Below, piece after piece: positions 22,542 to 33,123 of a DNA stretch of 35,080 bases. Source of the DNA: an uncultured Planctomycetaceae bacterium (lineage in GTDB: Bacteria; Planctomycetota; Planctomycetia; Pirellulales; Pirellulaceae); contig CAIYOB010001675.1 of NCBI GenBank assembly GCA_903927685.1, positions 1 to 35,080 on the forward strand, written 5' to 3'. Positions within the stretch are counted from its first letter, which is position 1. Every line of letters starts with the position of its first letter. The notes beneath the pieces are model-generated. The model did no database searches. It saw nothing but the letters and a program-made list of their open reading frames with translations, and was not told the DNA's origin. A program made the position numbers and the translations under genes.

Positions 22542-24830
22542 TTACTTGTCCTCGCTGTGCTTGGGCTGGCTCGCGCGAGCGTCCTGGACGACGAACGATT
22601 CTTCGATCGGGTATCGCGCACGCGCGTTCAAACGCTCGACTAACCGGGGCACGTCGATCCGGTCCACCCCCGTCCGGGCCTGGACCGCCATGGCAGCGGC
22701 CAGTCCGGCGGCGTGCCCCAACTGGATCATGGTCCGCTGTAGACGCACGCTGGACGCCGCGATCTTGCTGAACCCCGCGCCGCGGCAGGCGACCAGGAGA
22801 TTCTCCCAGGGACCGGCGGGAACCAGGCAGCGGTAGGGGACCCCGTAGGCCGTGTTGACAACCGCCAGTCGCCCGCCGGCGCCGTGGATATCGCAGGGGT
22901 GGTCCGCCACGGCGATCAGGTCGGGATGCTGCTGGTTCGGCAGTCCGGCCCGCAGGTCGTGTTCGTTCAGGACATACCGCGTCACCACGCGACAGCCCTC
23001 GCGGATCCCCAGCATGGGCGCGATCTCGGCCAACTCGTACTGCCGGAACTCGGGCATCTGCTGCAACCAGTGCCAATGCGCCCGCACAATCCGCTCCGAC
23101 CGCCGCAGGCACTCGTCGTACCCCAGGTCGAGCAGCGTTCGCCCAGGCAGCGTCGGCATCATGTTGACCATCCGCGTGCCGTCGCTCCAACCGGTGACGA
23201 AGGCGGCATGAGGAAACGCGATCTCGGCTTCCGGCGGCGGCTCCTGGCGCGGATTGTCGCAGGGCTCGATCCGGTAGCAGCGCGTGATGGCGTTCAGTTC
23301 CAAAGCGCCCCCGTCGGGCGCCGAGGGCTCGTCGAACCGCGATTTCGGTTCGGCGCCCAGCATGACCTCGCAGCCCAGAGCCCGCGCCAGCCAGACGTCG
23401 CCAGTCGAGTCGATGAACACGCCGGCTCGAATCCGGGCGACGTTGCCAGCGGCGTCGGCGACCAGAATCGAGTCCACTCGCGTCCGGTCCGCATTGGGTT
23501 CGGCCTGGAAGAACGTCGTCTCGTCCAGCACCGCGGCGTTTCCGGATTCCGCCAGCATCTGCCGCACGACCGCGTCGAACGCCTCCGGCTTGTAGGGCAC
23601 GCAATAGGGCACCCGTTGCCGCTGGCGATCGCCTGGCAGCGACCGCACCAGGGTGCGCTCGTAGGGCTCGTCTTCGGCGACCATCAGGAATCCCATCGGC
23701 GCCGTTGTCTGCACCGGCCGCGAGCGGGCCACGCCGGCCCCGCCGATGGCTTTCATCCGCTGAAACATCTCCTCGGCGAGGACGCACCCCGGTCCCGGCT
23801 CCCAATTGGACACCATGCCGTTGGTCCCCGTCCCGCCCAGTCGCCGCTGACGTTCGACCAGGACGACGCGAGCGCCGGTGCGCGCCGCCGCGATCGCCGC
23901 CGCCACTCCGGCGCTGCCCCCACCGACGACGCACACGTCGGTCTCGAGTTCCCGGGCTGCGGGTCCGCTCGCCCTCGGTTGCGTCAGGATATTCCAGCTG
24001 TCCGCGACCGCCGTTGGAACCGGCGGCCGCAGCTGATGCCGGGCCGTCAGGTACGCCACGGCCGCGTCCAATTCCGCGGCCGGCAAAGCCCGATCGTAGA
24101 CGAGGATCTCGGAGATCGTCCCGTCCCAGAAAAACCGTTTCATGCCGGCCACACCCAGCGCCCCGATCCACGCTCCCTCGTCGCTCACGGGCGATGAAAA
24201 AACCGCCGGTGGCCCGCGCTCGCCATTCGTGCCGAACAGGACTTGGGCCGCGCCGGTCGTTTCGTCCTGCAGATTCAGGATGCCGCCGAAAACGGCGTGG
24301 GCATTCAGCACGCAAGTCGTCGTGGCGGCCAGCGTCGTACCTCGTCCGTCGCGAACGATGAACCGTGCCCGGGCGTGCTCGTCCACATCCAGTTGCATCA
24401 AGGGACGCGCCGCGTTGCGGATGGAAAACAGGCCGATCGACGATGGGCTGCGGGCGCAGGCCACGCCCAAGACGGTCATCTGACGAGTGTCCCGCGGCAG
24501 CACCTGGCCCGAGATTCGCAAAGCGGTGCCGGCCGCGAACGCCACCGCCGGGCCGGAGGCGTCCAGTGTCGGCCCGACAAATTCCGCTGGGACTTCGGCC
24601 GTGTGTCCCGCCGCGGATTGATCGCGCCAGCGGACGATCCGCCCGTCGGCAGTCTCCACGCCCCCGTCGGCTCGCAGCCACAGCACCAACCCCGCCTCCG
24701 GCGGCGCGTCCGCCGCTGTGGCTGGCGACGAAAGCCAGCCGCCGATCACGCCGCTGGCGAGCAGGATTGCGATGGGAACCACCTCGCGACGAATCGCCGG
24801 TCGCCGGTCACTGCGAAACGCTCGATCCAT
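22542..24830 (-). CDS. Exported FAD-dependent oxidoreductase with LamG-like domain
   Basis: A 762-residue protein. A signal peptide (about 1-40, VVPIAILLASGVIGGWLSSPATAA) is followed by a concanavalin/LamG-like beta-sandwich (45-265; GLVLWLRADGG, WDGTISEILVYDRALPAAELDAAVAYL), then an FAD_oxidored domain (295-735). FAD binding starts DVCVVGGGSAGVAAAIAAARTGA with G303-G-G-S-A-G308, then RRLGGTGTNGM and the second-site IDSTGDVWLARALG. These enzymes are common in planctomycetes, substrates unknown, perhaps sugars or sulfated polysaccharide fragments bound by the lectin-like part. AAAGGAG lies ten bases before the ATG. It shares the strand with the Rpn gene 33 bases upstream. A second FAD_oxidored gene is at 30289. 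Confidence 0.9.
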   Translation of the reverse strand: MDRAFRSDRRPAIRREVVPIAILLASGVIGGWLSSPATAADAPPEAGLVLWLRADGGVETADGRIVRWRDQSAAGHTAEVPAEFVGPTLDASGPAVAFAAGTALRISGQVLPRDTRQMTVLGVACARSPSSIGLFSIRNAARPLMQLDVDEHARARFIVRDGRGTTLAATTTCVLNAHAVFGGILNLQDETTGAAQVLFGTNGERGPPAVFSSPVSDEGAWIGALGVAGMKRFFWDGTISEILVYDRALPAAELDAAVAYLTARHQLRPPVPTAVADSWNILTQPRASGPAARELETDVCVVGGGSAGVAAAIAAARTGARVVLVERQRRLGGTGTNGMVSNWEPGPGCVLAEEMFQRMKAIGGAGVARSRPVQTTAPMGFLMVAEDEPYERTLVRSLPGDRQRQRVPYCVPYKPEAFDAVVRQMLAESGNAAVLDETTFFQAEPNADRTRVDSILVADAAGNVARIRAGVFIDSTGDVWLARALGCEVMLGAEPKSRFDEPSAPDGGALELNAITRCYRIEPCDNPRQEPPPEAEIAFPHAAFVTGWSDGTRMVNMMPTLPGRTLLDLGYDECLRRSERIVRAHWHWLQQMPEFRQYELAEIAPMLGIREGCRVVTRYVLNEHDLRAGLPNQQHPDLIAVADHPCDIHGAGGRLAVVNTAYGVPYRCLVPAGPWENLLVACRGAGFSKIAASSVRLQRTMIQLGHAAGLAAAMAVQARTGVDRIDVPRLVERLNARARYPIEESFVVQDARASQPKHSEDK

Positions 24831-24863
24831 GCGCGACTTGCTCCTTTGAAACCGCGTGGAGTC

Positions 24864-25820
24864 TCAGCGGTGCTCGGCCAACCAAGCGGACAGGTCATCC
24901 AGGCCGGCGAAGTCGAGCAGGGCTTCTTCAAGATCTTCCAAGCAACCTGCGGACAAGACCCTGATTTGGTCTTCGGTGTGGTGGTCGAGAGCGCCTAGCC
25001 GCTTGCGAAGCTGGCGGAGGATGACTCTGCGTTCGCCCTCCTGTCGGCCCTCCTGTCGGCCCTCCTGTCGGCCCTCCTGCCGGCCCAATTCAAGGCCCTT
25101 TTCCAAGCCCCGCTGCATCCAAGTCGTCACAATCTCCATTACGCCCTCCTTTTCTTCGGGCTGAAGTTGTTGCACTTCGGCATCGAACAGCCTCTCTTGT
25201 TCCATTGTAAGCCGCAGGTATGCGTCCACAAACCCCGAGATAAGCTCCCGCCGAGCAGGATCCAATTGCAGTCTCGCGAGCATCCGCAGGCACGCCAGTT
25301 TCACTTGCACCTGTTCTCCCGGCGCAATCCGCATTCTCGCCATCAGGGCCACCGCGATCGGATTGGTCTTGTCGACGAAATCCCGCCAGGCCAGACGGTT
25401 GAGCTGAACGACACGAAACCGGAACTTCAGCACCGGCAAATCCGGAAACTCGACGCAGTATTCCGCTGGCTCCGGTCGTTGCGGTGCGTCGTACGTGAAC
25501 ACGGCGATGGGGTACACGGGCAGACTGTACTTCTGGTGCAGCAAGGCGAAGTAGCCGAACATTCGCCGGGCGAAATTGGCTTGGGGCTGAGCTTGAGCCT
25601 CCAAGTGAATGAGAAAGCACAAGATCTGCCCACGGAACCGAGCCCGGGCCACCAGATCCGCCTCGTGCCGGTCCCCCTGCGTCAGATCGGTGAAGAGTTC
25701 CTTGTCCAAGAACTCGATCGAATCGGGTTCGATGTTCGCTCTCAGTGCGGGAAAGAACAACTCGAGGAACTCGCCAAAGAACGTGGTCAACAGCTCCTTG
25801 GACAGCCGATCATGGTCCAT
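24864..25820 (-). CDS. Rpn-family PD-(D/E)XK nuclease (putative transposase-like)
   Basis: A 318-residue protein when started at ATG 25820 (MDHDRLSKELLTTFFGEFLELFFP), the usual family start. Conserved features are FLDKELF, EADLVARARFRGQILCFLIHLEAQ, which supplies the Asp and Glu-x-Gln of the PD-(D/E)XK active site, and RMFGYFALLHQKYSLPVYPIAVF. A helical C-terminus has the characteristic GRQEGRQEG repeat (25035-25082) and ends in DUF4351-like helices. Family members are linked to recombination and gene transfer; this copy carries no terminal repeats. The frame stays open to 26132, but those 104 residues are not part of the family and the start there is doubtful. Confidence 0.85.
   Translation of the reverse strand: MDHDRLSKELLTTFFGEFLELFFPALRANIEPDSIEFLDKELFTDLTQGDRHEADLVARARFRGQILCFLIHLEAQAQPQANFARRMFGYFALLHQKYSLPVYPIAVFTYDAPQRPEPAEYCVEFPDLPVLKFRFRVVQLNRLAWRDFVDKTNPIAVALMARMRIAPGEQVQVKLACLRMLARLQLDPARRELISGFVDAYLRLTMEQERLFDAEVQQLQPEEKEGVMEIVTTWMQRGLEKGLELGRQEGRQEGRQEGRQEGERRVILRQLRKRLGALDHHTEDQIRVLSAGCLEDLEEALLDFAGLDDLSAWLAEHR
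25035..25082 (-). repeat. 12-bp tandem repeat in the Rpn gene
   Basis: Four tandem units GCCCTCCTGTCG (the last with one change) encode the RQEG repeat on the minus strand. Such repeats slip easily and vary in copy number. Confidence 0.9.
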
Positions 25821-26100
25821 CTGGGGACTCCGTACACGCCCGCGCCAAGAAACGCCGCCCGGAACGTTCGCATGCCCCGGTTCGAGGCCAGGGCCGCTCA
25901 CCGCCAACCTTTCTAGCACACTTCGTCGGAACTGCAACTCGAAATGCAGCCTTTTGTGCACCGCAATGATCGCCGACTCCGGCTGTCCGGCCCCCAACAG
26001 ACGCGTGGCGTCGGCTTGGCCTGGGGCGAGTTGTTCGCGGATCGCCGTCAGCAAGTCCCGCTCGGGTAGCCCGTCGACCGAAAACTCGAACTCCGGGAGC

Positions 26101-26208
26101 TTGGAATACGGTGGCCTGACACGCGAGGACATTCAAGCGTGCCTGCTGTTCGCAGCACGGACGTTGGCACAGACGGGATTCACGCCACTCATGGCGGAGT
26201 CGGCGTAA
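26101..26208 (+). pseudogene. C-terminal remnant of a DUF433 antitoxin-like gene
   Basis: Reading from 26101 gives LEYGGLTREDIQACLLFAARTLAQTGF and continues to the TAA at 26206-26208. The YxxLTREDIxAxLxFAAxTLA pattern is the C-terminal helix-turn-helix-like half of DUF433 proteins, which are antitoxins or regulators. No start codon, ribosome site or upstream N-terminal half (DPEVCGGKPCIRGTRI-like) is found in any forward frame, and the upstream sequence is taken by the Rpn region. So this is a fragment, broken near 26098. Confidence 0.6.
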
Positions 26209-26212
26209 GCCA

Positions 26213-26758
26213 TCAGTCGCCCCGCACAGCGGCGAGCGGGCCGAGGCAGGCCAGCAGGCCGACGATCGTCTTGGCGTCCTGTATCTCGCCGTTGCGGATC
26301 ATCTGCAGGGCTTCGTCCCACGTGACGATCAGGTTCTCGATCTGCTCGCCCAACTCGCGCGCGGCGGGGCCGGCCGTCAAGCCGGTGGCGCGGTACACGC
26401 GCATCAACTCGTCCAGGATCCCCGGCGACAGGTAGCAGGAGGCCAGCAGTTCCAGGTTGTCTGCACTGTATCCCGTCTCTTCGGTCAGCTCACGGAGGGC
26501 GGCGGCGTGCGGGTCTTCGTTGGGCTCCAGCGTGCCCGCCGGGATCTCGATCAGCGCTTTCCCCACCGACACGCGAAAGTTGCGGATCAGGCAGACGTGC
26601 TGCGGGTCGACAACCGGCACAATGGCGACGGACCCCGAATGGCGAATGACATCCCTCTGGCGGCTGGTTCCGTCCTGCACGGTTTCCTGGACGGCGACGA
26701 CGCGAAAACGGCGCGCCTGTAGCAAGAGTGTCTCTGCGGCCTGCTGGGGAGTGCTCAT
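26213..26758 (-). CDS. NUDIX hydrolase, ADP-ribose pyrophosphatase-like
   Basis: A 181-residue protein that probably splits ADP-ribose or another nucleoside diphosphate-sugar. The NUDIX box is complete at residues 75-97: G75-x5-E81-x7-R89-E90-L-T-E93-E94-x-G96. Preceding it are VAIVPVVDPQHVCLIRNFRVSVGKALIEIPAG, the pattern of the ADP-ribose/ADP-sugar pyrophosphatase branch. The start at 26758 (MSTPQQAAE) was chosen over longer in-frame forms since these add unconserved sequence. It is transcribed away from the arginine genes and ends four bases past the DUF433 remnant. Subfamily substrate is a guess from the pattern. Confidence 0.9.
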   Translation of the reverse strand: MSTPQQAAETLLLQARRFRVVAVQETVQDGTSRQRDVIRHSGSVAIVPVVDPQHVCLIRNFRVSVGKALIEIPAGTLEPNEDPHAAALRELTEETGYSADNLELLASCYLSPGILDELMRVYRATGLTAGPAARELGEQIENLIVTWDEALQMIRNGEIQDAKTIVGLLACLGPLAAVRGD

Positions 26759-26814
26759 CTTGGCCTCGCTGTTCTGTAAGTCCTGTATTGATAGCAGGTT
26801 ATGTCGCCGAGCTC

Positions 26815-26886
26815 GCTGGAGTCCAAGCTTTGGCGTGTCTCTTTCCCGGGTTCCGCCCGCCGGCACGCTGAAGCGTCAACTCCAGC
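26815..26886. repeat. Dispersed palindromic repeat, full copy
   Basis: GCTGGAGT...GCGTGTC and GGCACGCTGAAGCGTCAACT-CCAGC form an imperfect inverted repeat with a GC-rich centre of about 25 bases. The right arm matches the arms at 15197 and 34432. It lies between the NUDIX and argB genes. Confidence 0.75.
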
Positions 26887-26977
26887 GGCGCCCACGCTTG
26901 CGGCCCAAGCGGGGCTCCTGCCCAGCGGCTTGTCCCTGGATTTAGCCTGGATGACTCGCCGGCCGCTTGGCGACGCG

Positions 26978-27006
26978 TTGACATTGCCCGAGCCAATGTG
27001 CAAAAT
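26978..27006 (+). promoter_or_regulatory. Sigma70-type promoter of argB
   Basis: TTGACA (26978-26983, full consensus), a 17-base spacer and CAAAAT (27001-27006, 4 of 6). Transcription would begin near 27013, after the ATG at 26998 but before the TTG at 27055, so it decides the argB start. No ArgR box is recognised. Confidence 0.65.
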
Positions 27007-27054
27007 AGCCGGTTTTCACTGAATGAACTCGTCCGAGCACAGTGGAGTATACCC

Positions 27055-27966
27055 TTGCAAGAGGCGATTGCAAAAGCGGACACGCTGATCGAGGCCCTGG
27101 GGTGGATCCGTCGGTTTCGCGACAAGGTGACTGTCATCAAGCTGGGCGGAAGCCTGATGGAGAAGCCCGATGCGCTGCTCCACGTGCTGGTGGACATCGT
27201 GTTCATGGAGACGGTTGGGATGCGGCCCGTCGTGGTGCATGGCGGCGGGGCGGCGATCAGCCGGGCCATGGACGCCGCGGGCATCAAGCCGTTGTTCATT
27301 CAGGGGCGGCGGTTCACGGATGATCGATCGCTGGAGATCGTCGAACGCGTGCTGGCAGGCGAGATCAACGAGTCGCTGTCGCGGCGAATCGAGGAGTTGG
27401 GCGGTCGGGCCATGAGCCTTAACTTCCGCTCGACTTGTGTGCTGTACGGCCACCGTACGCACCTGACCGACGCGCAGGGCCAGGCGATCGACTTGGGCCA
27501 TGTGGGCGAGGTCGGGCGCGTCGATCGGGCGCTGATCGAAAAGCTGTGCCAGGCGGGCTTGATTCCCATTATTCCGTCGATGTGTTGGGACGACGACGGC
27601 CACAAGCTGAACGTGAACGCCGACACCGCCGCGATGGCGGTCGCCGAGGCCCTGGGCGCGGAGAAGCTGGTTTTCCTCAGCGACGTCCCCGGCGTGTTGC
27701 GGGACAAGAACGACCCGGCCTCCTTGGTGCATACTCTGAGCCCCGACGAGGCGCGGCGACTGATCCAGCAGGGCGTTGTCGGCGGCGGGATGATTCCCAA
27801 GGTGGAAGCTTGTCTGGCCACGCTGGACCGTGGGGTCAAGAAGATCCACATCGTCGACGGCCGCGTGCGGCATTCGCTGTTGCTGGAGATCTATACGACC
27901 AGCGGCGTCGGCACCGAAATCGTCCACGCCGCCCCGCTGGATGCGGCGACGGCGCCGAGTGTCTAG
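27055..27966 (+). CDS. argB: Acetylglutamate kinase
   Basis: Phosphorylates N-acetyl-L-glutamate, the second step of arginine synthesis. With TTG 27055 as start (GTGGAGT six to seven bases upstream), the 303-residue product begins [23 protein letters not shown], aligning with the usual N-terminus, and continues with IKLGGSLM (K29 and glycines for phosphate), [41 protein letters not shown] and [31 protein letters not shown]. The N-terminal helix is the one used for hexamer formation in arginine-inhibited kinases, so end-product feedback is likely but inferred. An ATG at 26998 is in frame but lies inside the promoter. argD follows after 112 bases. Confidence 0.96.
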   Translation: MQEAIAKADTLIEALGWIRRFRDKVTVIKLGGSLMEKPDALLHVLVDIVFMETVGMRPVVVHGGGAAISRAMDAAGIKPLFIQGRRFTDDRSLEIVERVLAGEINESLSRRIEELGGRAMSLNFRSTCVLYGHRTHLTDAQGQAIDLGHVGEVGRVDRALIEKLCQAGLIPIIPSMCWDDDGHKLNVNADTAAMAVAEALGAEKLVFLSDVPGVLRDKNDPASLVHTLSPDEARRLIQQGVVGGGMIPKVEACLATLDRGVKKIHIVDGRVRHSLLLEIYTTSGVGTEIVHAAPLDAATAPSV

Positions 27967-28025
27967 GCCCAGTCGCAGAACCTCGGGCAGGATTCAGTGT
28001 CTGGAGGATGTTGTTGTTTTCGAAC

Positions 28026-28055
28026 TTGACAGGCGACGCCGGCCCGCCGCATTAT
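28026..28055 (+). promoter_or_regulatory. Candidate promoter of argD
   Basis: TTGACA (28026-28031), an 18-base spacer and CATTAT (28050-28055, 4 of 6 consensus) in the argB-argD gap. Transcription would begin at about 28062, almost at the ribosome site, giving a very short leader. Read-through from argB is also possible. Confidence 0.42.
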
Positions 28056-28078
28056 TCCATCAGAAGGAGATCCGCAAG

Positions 28079-29281
28079 GTGACCAAGTCACAACACCTCA
28101 GCTCGCCAGAAACGGTCGACTTGTTCGGCCGCTACGTGATCCCCAACTATACGCGGTATCCGCTGAACATCGTGCGTGGCGAGAAGTCGCGCGTCTGGGA
28201 CAGCGAGGGAAACTGCTACTTGGACCTGTTTCCCGGCTGGGGCTGTGCCCTGTTGGGGCATTGCCCGGCGCCGGTGGTCGAGGCGGTCCGCGACCAGTTG
28301 GGGACGCTGATCCACGTGCCCAACACGTGGCACATGGACTTGCAGGGGCTGTGGGCCAAGCTGCTGTCCGAGCGGAGTTTTGGCGGGCTGGCCTTTTTCT
28401 GCAATTCGGGGACTGAGGCCAACGAAGCGGCCATCAAGCTGGCCCGGCTGCATACGCCGGCGGAGCGCTACAAGATCATCACCTTTACCGGCGGTTTTCA
28501 CGGCCGCACCATGGGCTCGATTTCCGCCACGGCCCAGTCGAAGTATCACGAAGGGATCGGGCCCTTGGCCGCGGGCTTTGTCTACGCCCCCTACGGCGAT
28601 CTGGAGGCGACCCGCAAGCTGATTGACGCCGAGACGTGCGCGATCATGATCGAGCCCATCCAGGGCGAAGGGGGTGTGCGGATCCCGCCCGACGGCTTCC
28701 TGCAAGGCCTGCGGCAACTGGCTGACGAGCATGGGCTGCTGCTGATCTTTGACGAAGTCCAGACGGGCTGCGGGCGGACGGGGCACTGGTTCGGCTACCA
28801 GCATTTCGGGGTTACTCCCGACGTCATGACACTGGCCAAGTCGCTGTGCGGCGGCATCGCGGGCGGGGCGATGTTGGCCAAGCCGCACATCGCGCCCAGC
28901 TTGCGGCCCGGCATGCATGCGGCGACGTTCGGCGGCAACCCCATCGCGGCCCGTGCCGGCATCGCGGCGATCGAAATGATCGAACAGGACAAGCTGCTGG
29001 ACGGCGCCAAGCAGTTGGGCGAGATCTTCCGCGGGCGGCTGGAAGCCTTGCGGAAGCAGACGGATTTGATCCAGGACATCCGCGTGGCGGGCGTGATGAT
29101 CGGCGTGGAACTGCGCGTGCCCGGAGCGCCGATCGTGCAGGCCTGCCTGGAACGGCAGTTGCTGATCAATTGCACCCACGGGAATGTGCTGCGGTTGCTG
29201 CCCGCGATGAACTTGACGCCTGCCGAGGCCGAAGAGGGCTGCGACTTGCTGGGCGAGGCGATCCTGGCGGTGGCGGGTTAG
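28079..29281 (+). CDS. argD: Acetylornithine aminotransferase
   Basis: A PLP class III aminotransferase making N-acetylornithine, the fourth step of the pathway. GTG 28079 is the start: AGAAGGAGA (28062-28070) sits eight bases upstream. The 400-residue product shows NYTRYPLNIVRGEKSRVWDSEG, FFCNSGTEANEAAIKLAR (phosphate cup), FTGGFHGRTMGS, EPIQGEGGVR, LIFDEVQTGCGRTGHWFGYQH and TLAKSLCGG with the Schiff-base lysine K254. The overall match favours acetylornithine over GABA or ornithine aminotransferase, supported by argB and argF on either side. Some ArgD enzymes also act in lysine synthesis as succinyl-DAP aminotransferase; this cannot be tested here. Confidence 0.95.
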   Translation: MTKSQHLSSPETVDLFGRYVIPNYTRYPLNIVRGEKSRVWDSEGNCYLDLFPGWGCALLGHCPAPVVEAVRDQLGTLIHVPNTWHMDLQGLWAKLLSERSFGGLAFFCNSGTEANEAAIKLARLHTPAERYKIITFTGGFHGRTMGSISATAQSKYHEGIGPLAAGFVYAPYGDLEATRKLIDAETCAIMIEPIQGEGGVRIPPDGFLQGLRQLADEHGLLLIFDEVQTGCGRTGHWFGYQHFGVTPDVMTLAKSLCGGIAGGAMLAKPHIAPSLRPGMHAATFGGNPIAARAGIAAIEMIEQDKLLDGAKQLGEIFRGRLEALRKQTDLIQDIRVAGVMIGVELRVPGAPIVQACLERQLLINCTHGNVLRLLPAMNLTPAEAEEGCDLLGEAILAVAG

Positions 29282-29362
29282 GCATCCGATGTTCCCCGCG
29301 CGGAGCGGGCGGTCTAGGGCGGACGGGCGCAGCCGTTCGCAACGGAAAGAGGACGAGAAACC

Positions 29363-30288
<926 letters not shown>

Positions 30289-30292
<4 letters not shown>

Positions 30293-33123
30293 GGCCTCGC
30301 CGCGCGTGGTTCGTGGTAGGCCCGGATCTCGAAGACTCGGGCCGAGCGATCGCCGCCGGTGGCCTCGACGGTCAGCCGCAGCCGGCCGGTGGTGACCGCC
30401 GGAAAGGCGTGGACACGATGACGCTGGTAGTTGTCGCTGACACGCACCAACTCGCGCCACCGGCTCCCGTCGTGGTACTCCAGCCGATAGTCCTTCACGC
30501 ACTGGCGGACCAGCGGCTCGTCGTGGTAGCGGTTGTTCAGGTCCGTGTCGAAGGTCAGGTAGACCGTGTTGACCGCCGCGGACTGGGGCAGCGCCAGTTC
30601 AAGCCACTGAGGCAGTGGCTGAGCCGGATCAGAGGCCCACTGGTTCGTCGCCGTGCCCACGATCCGGGCGACGCCGTTGACGACGTTCTCCGGCCGGTAG
30701 TCGCAGGCGATGAGCGTCGGCGGATCGGTCAGGCAGGCGTAATGCTGGCCGGGAACCACCGTCCATTCGCGTTGGCCACCGCCGCCATAGGCACGACACG
30801 CGCCGGGCGGAGCGTTCTGCATCAACCGCCAGGAGATGCCCTCGGCCTTGTCCAGCCAGAACCAGACCTGCGGTTGCTCGATCGCCACGTTGACAGAGAA
30901 CTTGACCCACGCCAGCCGGCCGGGCTCGACTCGGGCTGCTGCGGACGCCAAGTCCCGCGAGGTCGAGAAGTCGCCGGACTGGGACGCCGAGCGAACGTGC
31001 AGCGTCACGTCCCCCGGCTCCTGTCGCTGCGAGTGCAGCAGCAGCGAGACCTCGCGCAACCGCTCGTGGACGCCCCGCGGCAGCATCACGGCGCGCGGCA
31101 TGTTCAGTGGATGCCCCTCGCGATGCCGGACCTCGTCGCGGGTGAATTCTTCGCCGGCGGCCGTGCTGGAGGCCGTGACTCGGGCGGTCCGCGCCAAGTC
31201 GTCTGGATCCTCGTTCTTCAGTTCCGGAATGTACTGGTCGTGTTTCAGCAGCACCTGCTGCAGTTCGACCAGGTGGTCTTGGCCCAGCGCGCGGGGCGAT
31301 TGGCCGCGGCGCAGGCACAAGGCCGCGGCCGTGCCCGCGGCTTGCCCCAACGTGGACAGCGTGCCCTGCACCCGCAGCGTCCCCAAGCCGATGTGCGTCG
31401 TGCTGACATGGCGGCCGGCGAACAGCAGGTTGTCCACGTTCGCTGAATACAGGATGCGGTACGGAATGGTGTAGATCGGCACGTGCGGATTGCAGTGGAA
31501 GGGGCCCTCCGCGCCGGAGAAGATCCCGCGGACATGATGCACGTCCAGCGGCCAGCCGCCGTAGGAAATCCGGTCGGGAAACACGGTCCCGCTCTGGGCG
31601 TCCTGCTGCTTGAACAGATAATCGCCTTCCAGTCGCCGGGTCTCCCGCTTGGCGTTCATGTAGGGAACAAAGGCCAACACGTGGTCGCGCGCCTGCTCGC
31701 GCTGCGGCCAGCGGTTCTTGATGAAATCCCAATAGCCGAACGAGATCTTGACCAGCTCGTCGCGGGCCCGCTCCGGATCCCACAGATCGTCAACCTCGCC
31801 CGGATGCTCCAACCACCAATCGCCCCAGTCGATGTGATCAATGCGGCGGCCGAATTCCTCCGGCGGCGGGAGCTTGGCCGCCCAGGGCGGCGGCACGTAC
31901 TCGGCCGGCCGCCCCACGCGCTTGGCGCGAAACGAGACGGTATAGTTGCCCATGATACAGCCGCTCATCGTCATCCGATCGGCTTGAGGCGGCGCCAGGT
32001 CCTCGCCGAACTCGTCGCGCGACTCGCGGCCCAGCCGGTACTTGGCGCCGGCATAATAGCCCACCCAACCGTCGCCGGTGCAATCGATGAACAGCTTGCC
32101 GCGATAGACGCTCGGCTGGCCTGACAGCGTGTCGATGGCCGTGACCGTCTCGATGTGCTGCGGGTCGCGCGGCGTCGCGGCCACGACACGGCGGTTGTAG
32201 AAGACGTGCAGGTTCTTCTCGGCTTCGGCCAAGGTCCGAAACGCCTCGCTCATCCGCTGCCAGCCGAATTGTGCCTTGATCCGCCCGGCTTCCTCCATGA
32301 TCCCGCTTTCCCGAGCGTTGGGATGGCTGACGCTGGCGCCGCAGATACCCACGCCCAATTCGTCGCTGGCGTTGCCGCCCAAAACCGGCCGGTCTTGGAT
32401 CAGGGCCGTGTCCGCGCCCAACCGCGCCGCGGCAATCGCCGCACAGCACCCAGCCGCCCCCGCCCCGACGACGACCACGTCAAAGTCGCCTTCGACCGCC
32501 GGCTCCAGCGACACGCCGCTCAACCGGCTCCGCTCCTGCTGCAACGGGGCCAACTCGTTCGGGGGCGCGTAGGCCAAGTCGCTGGTCAGCAACAGGGCAT
32601 CACAGCGGCCAAAGTAGCCCGTCAGGTCGTGCAACGCGAGCTTGGCGGTCCCGGCCGGCAGTTCGAATTCGCCCGCGGATTCCCAAATCCAGTTTTCGCT
32701 GTCGGCGGCGCCGCACACCTGCCCGGCGCGGACGCCATTGACCGACACGACGAACCGGCCCGGCGCATGCTCCCGGATCCAATTCCGGGCGCGGACCCAC
32801 AGCCGATAGCGTCCGGGGCGCGTGATCGTGACTTCGGTGGCAGCAGCGGCGATCGGTCGCCCGACGCCGGCGGCGATCAGGTACGCCGAGCCCATCTGCT
32901 GGACGAACTGGGTATCCAACCGCCAGTCGCCGTAGTCGGCAAAGTCCTCCGCTTCGACCCACAGGAAGCCGTCGACCAGCATCGCCGCCGGCCGCGGCGG
33001 CTTGCGGAACAGCGTGTACGGCGACCAGTTGTCGCGGGCCGCCTGATCCTCAACATCGGCCGCCAGCGAGGTCCCCGCGACCAGGAGCAGCAGGGACAGG
33101 CAAACAGAATATCGTTGGCTCAT
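30289..33123 (-). CDS. Exported multidomain FAD-dependent oxidoreductase
   Basis: A 944-residue protein. Signal peptide 1-21 (SVCLSLLLLVAGTSLAA). Residues 45-190 form a beta-sandwich carbohydrate-binding-like domain (GFLWVEAEDFADYGDW; RPGRYRLWVRARNW; FVVSVNGVRAG). Residues 212-620 are an FAD_oxidored domain with FDVVVVGAGAAGCCAAIAAARLGA (G220-A-G-A-A-G225), RPVLGGNASDELG and LFIDCTGDGWVG, then FAGRHVSTTHIGLGTLRVQGT. Residues 830-940 (ENVVNGVARIVGTATNQWASDP; RYHDEPLVRQCVKDYRLEYHDGSRW) look like an F5/8-type discoidin domain. The mix suggests an exported sugar-processing oxidase; substrate unknown. AAGGGAG lies nine bases before the ATG. It converges with argF, sharing CTAG. Confidence 0.88.

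Noticed and set aside
22282..24681. Second long minus-strand frame through the FAD gene and CbiX
   Set aside because: Shadow of the FAD frame with Arg/Gly-rich translation; the FAD frame has signal peptide and conserved nucleotide-binding motifs.
25035..25082. Short tandem repeat as a CRISPR-like array
   Set aside because: Units are 12 bp without spacers and encode an in-frame RQEG repeat of the Rpn protein.
29282..29362. Possible terminator or regulatory RNA between argD and argF
   Set aside because: Only a weak CCGTT/AACGG stem is present, with no T-run or conserved riboswitch-like pattern.
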